Shown: piece after piece, positions 59,874 to 64,000 of the stretch | Numbering within the stretch: position 1 is the stretch's first letter | How the letters are laid out: every line of letters begins with the position of its first letter | From: Bidens hawaiensis | Taxonomy: Eukaryota > Streptophyta > Magnoliopsida > Asterales > Asteraceae | Reading direction: 5' to 3' | Assembly: GCA_021521415.1 (NCBI GenBank) | Contig: JAIQDT010005021.1 | Span: forward strand, 153,096-217,095 | DNA: 64,000 bases | Notes under the pieces: model-generated | What the model was told of the DNA's origin: nothing | Database searches by the model: none | The model's input: the letters and a program-made list of their open reading frames with translations, nothing else | Translations under genes and position numbers: made by a program

Positions 59874-61149
59874 GACTAACCTTTCCTATTCCACTGTTCT
59901 TCAACTGTTCTCTTCTATCAAACTGCTCTAAATCAATTGGGAACTGCATGATAAAATCAAAAAAAGTATTTGATTACACGAACATATATAAAAGCATATA
60001 ATAATTAACCGTTACTTAGATAAATCATGGTTATATATTTATAGCATACCTCGGTTAGGATGTTTAATATTGCCGAACGAATGTTAATATTGGGCAAGCT
60101 TCCATCCGGGAGGACTTCAAGCCATTTTCTCAAAAGAGTTAGAATTCCATGATCCAAGAACTCAAGTTGAAGTGGTTTCCTGCATTATATATATATAGCA
60201 AATTAAATAAGCACATTATAATGAAACATTTAAGACTTATATATGCAAATAAAACATATATAACTTACTTGGATAGTACTTGAACTAGAAAAGGAAGCTT
60301 GATGAGTTTGTTAATTGCTGGCTTTGACTGCCTATTTAGATTTGCATCTTCTTCTGCTACGAGTTCAAGTTCAGCCATCACATTTTCAACAAGCAGTGCA
60401 ATCTCCATACTACTTTTCACCGCTTTCTTCTTTTTCTTGCACATCTTGAAAAGATCATTGATTTCGTTATCTTCTTCTTCTTCTTCTTCTTCAACATAAC
60501 AGTCTACTGGATCGACACCACTGTCGTCTATGAAGTTATCATCATCCTGCATATCAAAAACTTACAATGTTATCATCATAAAATAGCAACCTAATTATTT
60601 GAAATAAAAACAAAATAAATGTGATCAATGTAATGTTATATATATACCATTAAATTGCCTCCAACAACAGCATCCCACATCTCCTTCAATTCTGCAGTAT
60701 CGCCGCTCCGTTTATTATTATTATTATTATTCTTGGACCGGCCGCTCTTCTTGGGACCGTCACCACCGGAAAGCCTCTTCCTCTTTCCACTGCCTCCACT
60801 ATCTGAATTGCCGGTGCTCTTCTTGATCAACCTAATTTTAGTACAAGTCTTGGCTTTTGAATCGGATTCGTTAAAAACCACAGGCGTCAAGGGTTCTTGA
60901 ACATGACTTTGCCAGTACTTTTCAATTCATCTTCAATATTATTATTATTGTCATTGAGAGGGAGTTGATGATGATTAATGTTGTTGTTGTTGTTATCCAT
61001 CAACGGCTCACGAAACCTAAAAGTTTAACAAAATATTTAACACGGTTAGTTAATGCCGCACTTTGATCATCAAATAATATAATCTAACCCTAGAATTAAC
61101 ACCGTAAAAACAAGAAACCAGGAACTTACAGGTAGTTATCGTAACCCAT
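58940..61149 (-). pseudogene. IWS1-like transcription elongation factor, ten exons, lesions
   Basis: Exons: 61149-61130, 61016-60648, 60546-60269, 60179-60050, 59943-59881, 59744-about 59668, 59627-59534, 59443-59378, 59288-59141, 59038-58940. IWS1 partners Spt6 on elongating Pol II, and in Arabidopsis also brassinosteroid signalling factors. The TFIIS N-terminal (LW) domain spans exons 3-6: INDLFKMCKKKKKAVKSSME, LDHGILTLLRKWLEVLPDGS, FPIDLEQFDRREQLKNSGIG, AVMFLSKFDEETPSNRKLAR. The C-terminus reads PLDFMVRQQSKIDPDEVRAQ and ends SAEGRGMVKYL. Three lesions: exon 2 loses one base between KSTGK and QEPLTPVV (its length 369 only fits phase with one base restored); exon 6 lacks a usable donor after LIYK; exon 7 loses one base between SRPLFNISTR and EDLKNLEDD. 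An (AAT)n tract at 59828-59872 lies in intron 5. Recent pseudogene or base-calling errors. Confidence 0.8.
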
Positions 61150-63258
61150 AGCTAGCGCAAGACTCGATTTTGAGATTAATACAAAGAGGAGAATTGTATG
61201 TAGAATGTAGACGAATGAATAAACTAAAGCTAATAGGTGGTTACTGGTGTATATATATATATATATATATAGGAAGGAAGGGGTAATTTGGGTAATGGTT
61301 GCGTAAAGGTGGCGGTGAATACTACCAAAAATCAAATATTTAAATTTTAAGTTATAATAAAATCCCAAGTTTTATACTTATAACGTTATTATTTTGTGGT
61401 TCCGTTAATGATTATTAATAGTCATGGATATTTATTGATCTTCTTTCCTAATTTATATATTGAAACGACCCTTCATTATTTATACTCTTATGTTTGCAAC
61501 AAAATTGGTGATTGGATTTAGCGTTTTTCAAAATGTATCTTAGACTAATAATTTCTAATCACACCATAATTTAATGTTGTGGCGTTGGAATGAGTTAAAA
61601 TTCCGCCACTATCACCCTAAACAAACAAACTCTGTCTTACGTAAAGTTGTCAGAGTACAATTAACCTCTAGATTTAAAATCAATGCTTATATTTTTTTGG
61701 TGGTGGTGCTTCTAGAGATTCCGAAGAAGTAAGGGTTCACAAAAAGAAAGGAGAAGTTGATCCAAATAGTACTGTTGGTTACTTTGTAAATAATATAGAA
61801 GACAAGAAATGAAATAATTTTATAAAACTCTTTCAATTGGCAGGAGAAATCAAAGCAAGTTCATTCTTGTGCTTGCTCATAGAGAAACGTTTGAAAATGG
61901 ATCGACAAAGTTGGTGAGGCTTTAATATTGAGAAAACAATTGAAGAAACGTGGATCGCACACTGGGAGACGATCGACTTTCCTCGGGTATGATTATGCTA
62001 TTTCACCGATGGTTCTCCGGAGACTGAATTCTTCCACCTACAAAATGAACAGCACCGTAAACTCACCCCTCAGAAAGGGACAGAGGGGTCCTCTTTGGGG
62101 TAACCCTCCGGTGTGAGAATAAGAGATTGTAGGAGAAGATAATAATAATCTGAGTGTGAGTAAGGAATTGGAATGTATTTTCTAGCTTGTTCTTGCTTAC
62201 TGTTGCTTAGTATTGCTAGTATTGCTTCACTCTCCTTGTGGAGGTGGTGTGGTATTTATAGTGCTAGGGTTTCCAATGATTGGGCTCAGATCCCATTAGG
62301 GCCTTTTTGGCCTCCTCCTGTTGCTTTGCGCCACGTGTCCTTGGGACACCTGGTGCTTTTTCATTGATTATTCTCTGACCCAGGTATTTCACCTGACCCA
62401 TGTGCAATCACGTGGTAGCACATGGGTTTTGCTGAGTTGTCCACCTTTCATTGGCAGCTGTCAACATCAGCATATTCTTATTCCTTAAAAGGATACCTTC
62501 TGGAAGGTTGTCTGACGTGCACAATCAAGGTTGTCCTTATCCTGATTTGGATAAGGACGGGGTTGATTATGTGCATGTGTGATATGCGCCTATCCTGAGG
62601 AAGCGCGAGGGTCTTCTCTTTATTCTCACGCGCAGATGTTTCATGCGCAGATGTGATATGCACAAGCATATGTAATATGCGCCACGCGCGGATGCGCCAC
62701 GCGCGGATGTGATATGCGTGAGCATGTATGATGCGTGAGCATGTGATATGCGCCACGCGCGGATGCGCCACACGCAGATGTGATATGCGTGAGCATATAT
62801 GGTGCGTGAGCATATGTGATGCATGAGCATATGTGATATGCGTGAGCATATGTGATATGCGCCATGCGCATAGGTTTTGGCTTTGTGCCTTCATAATATC
62901 TTGATTTCAAGCCTCTTGTCTATATCTTGTGGGTTGACCCGCCCCGCTCGATGTTAAGGCGGGTACATACCTCTTCAACAATGACGTAATAAGTTGAGGA
63001 AACAGTTGAAAACCCCTGTATTTTTTGTATTTTCTTTCCTTTGATATACTTTGGGCCCTTGTTACTTACTTAGAGTATCCCCCCCTCCCCCTTCTTTTTA
63101 TTTAGAGTTGCATGGCTTTAAAAAAATATTAGTTGCATCTGGTGTCATTTAATTACGGTTGATCATCATAAATGCCATTGTCATTTAATCCAGTGTTTAT
63201 TAGAAACAAACCAACTACCTTTATTTATTTCTTACATCATCTACAAATTTGCAATATC
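61150..63258. other. Upstream flank of IWS1-like gene and unassigned repeats
   Basis: A (TA)n run at 61245-61270 lies in the IWS1-like promoter region. From about 61840 to 62960 the sequence looks like part of an unclassified retroelement or LTR (CTCCGGAGACTGAATTC, GGGACAGAGGGGTCC, then promoter-like GTGGTATTTATAGTGC near 62249), but no paired LTR lies in the window. Frames at 61928-62367 are not recognisable. Confidence 0.4.
62625..62872. repeat. Minisatellite of two alternating motifs
   Basis: Units of about 16-17 bp alternate between GATATGCGCCACGCGCG and GATATGCGTGAGCATAT types. They create overlapping His/Ala-rich open frames on the minus strand (62478-62910) that are artefacts of the repeat. 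The motif ends share GATATGCG, so both types probably derive from one ancestor. Confidence 0.75.
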
Positions 63259-64000
63259 CACTAGTAGAAAACCGAACTTTTGACGCGGTTGGGTTTCTTT
63301 TTTTGATGCGGTGCTATTTTAAAACCGCGTCTAAAAATGTCTTTCTCATTAAAATTGTTAATCAGGTGCCAACAAACTGCGTTTGAAGGTTTATAATTGC
63401 GTCAAAAGGTTGAGATTATAACTTTAGCAGCGGTTTTTAACAACCGCGTCTATAACTATGATTTTTTATTCCTTACTCAGTCCATAACCCTAACCCTAAC
63501 CCTAACCCTAACCCTAACCCTAAATAGATGAGTTTAGATTATAACTTTAGATCTATCAGTTTTCCTTTATCATCTCATAACCTGAACCCTCTTTAAAATC
63601 CCACCATATCACCTTCATTCACTACTTTAGGAGCAATTTTGAAGAACATTTACTTCCTCATCTGCGTTTCCCCTCATTTCTTAATTTTGGGTTAACCTAA
63701 TTTTGCTTTGATTCTCCCAAATCGGTTTTAGGGTTTTTGATTTTGCCCAATGTAATCTTATGTAATTGATATGAATTTGGAAGTTCATTATCATTATATT
63801 GTGACTGGATTTGTCACAAAGTTCATTAAGTTCCGATGATTATTGAATAGGCTACTATGATGATTATTGATGGTTAGATTTTTTCTAGTTAAATTGTTCA
63901 TTCAAACGTCAGTTTGTACATATCAAAGGTGGATTTTGTTATATTTGTTTATGGTCTTAATCGCAGGTTCTTATTGTGTTGCATAAAGGTGAGTTTTGAA
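63259..64000 (+). mobile_element. CACTA (En/Spm)-type transposon terminus
   Basis: CACTAGTAGAAAACC matches the CACTA terminal consensus and is followed by subterminal repeats of GACGCGGTT / AACCGCGTC (63279, 63320 and 63450 areas), the usual arrangement. The element runs off the window, so its transposase and 3-bp duplication cannot be checked. Confidence 0.65.
63485..63525. repeat. Interstitial (CCCTAA)n telomere-like block
   Basis: About six perfect AACCCT hexamers end in CCCTAAAT. The unit is the six-base TTAGGG type, not the seven-base TTTAGGG usual in most flowering plants. It lies inside the CACTA terminal region. Confidence 0.85.

Noticed and set aside
62478..62910. Long minus-strand open frames rich in His, Ala and Met
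   Set aside because: They follow the minisatellite in all three frames and have no codon or domain signal.

Overview
This is nuclear DNA from a flowering plant. Its genes carry GT-AG introns, several match well-known plant families, and most of the window is LTR retrotransposons and non-autonomous DNA transposons. The gag-like protein near the left edge and the SANT/Myb-type PIF/Harbinger ORF1 proteins resemble families common in Asteraceae, so a composite-family eudicot is my best guess. That is inference from remembered families, not a search.

Layout. 1-3067: right part of an LTR element that encodes only a gag-like protein, ending in its 3' LTR. 3891-6493 (-): two-exon multi-pass membrane transporter. 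8634-13084 (+): ten-exon CobW/COG0523 metal-chaperone GTPase (PTAC17-like) with two one-base frameshifts. 13-20 kb: gene-free, with a LINE remnant and MITEs. 19859-30118: a small TIR element split by a nearly intact, young Ty3/Gypsy element on the minus strand (20862-30031, TSD ACGGG). 30841-33516: a Pack-MULE carrying a glycosyltransferase gene fragment, a tandem duplication of its right end, and a foldback element inserted into that duplication. 36.5-40.2 kb: a run of MITE, PIF/Harbinger and hAT elements. 43548-47414 (+): MYB-CC transcription factor gene whose first intron holds a PIF-type element with an intact two-exon SANT/Myb ORF. 47934-57540 (-): cyclin-T gene whose first coding intron contains a hAT element holding a second hAT element holding a truncated Copia element. 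58940-61149 (-): IWS1-like transcription elongation factor gene with one-base lesions. 62.6 kb: a minisatellite. 63259 to the end: the terminus of a CACTA-type element with a telomere-like block.

The host genes do not form a pathway cluster, although cyclin T (the P-TEFb cyclin) and IWS1 (Spt6/Pol II elongation) both act in Pol II elongation and are neighbours in the same orientation. MYB-CC and cyclin T converge tail to tail. I saw no tRNA, rRNA, CRISPR or prokaryote-type operon. The best material for follow-up is the order of transposition events. Several target-site duplications and two empty sites are readable inside the window, so nested insertions can be put in sequence.
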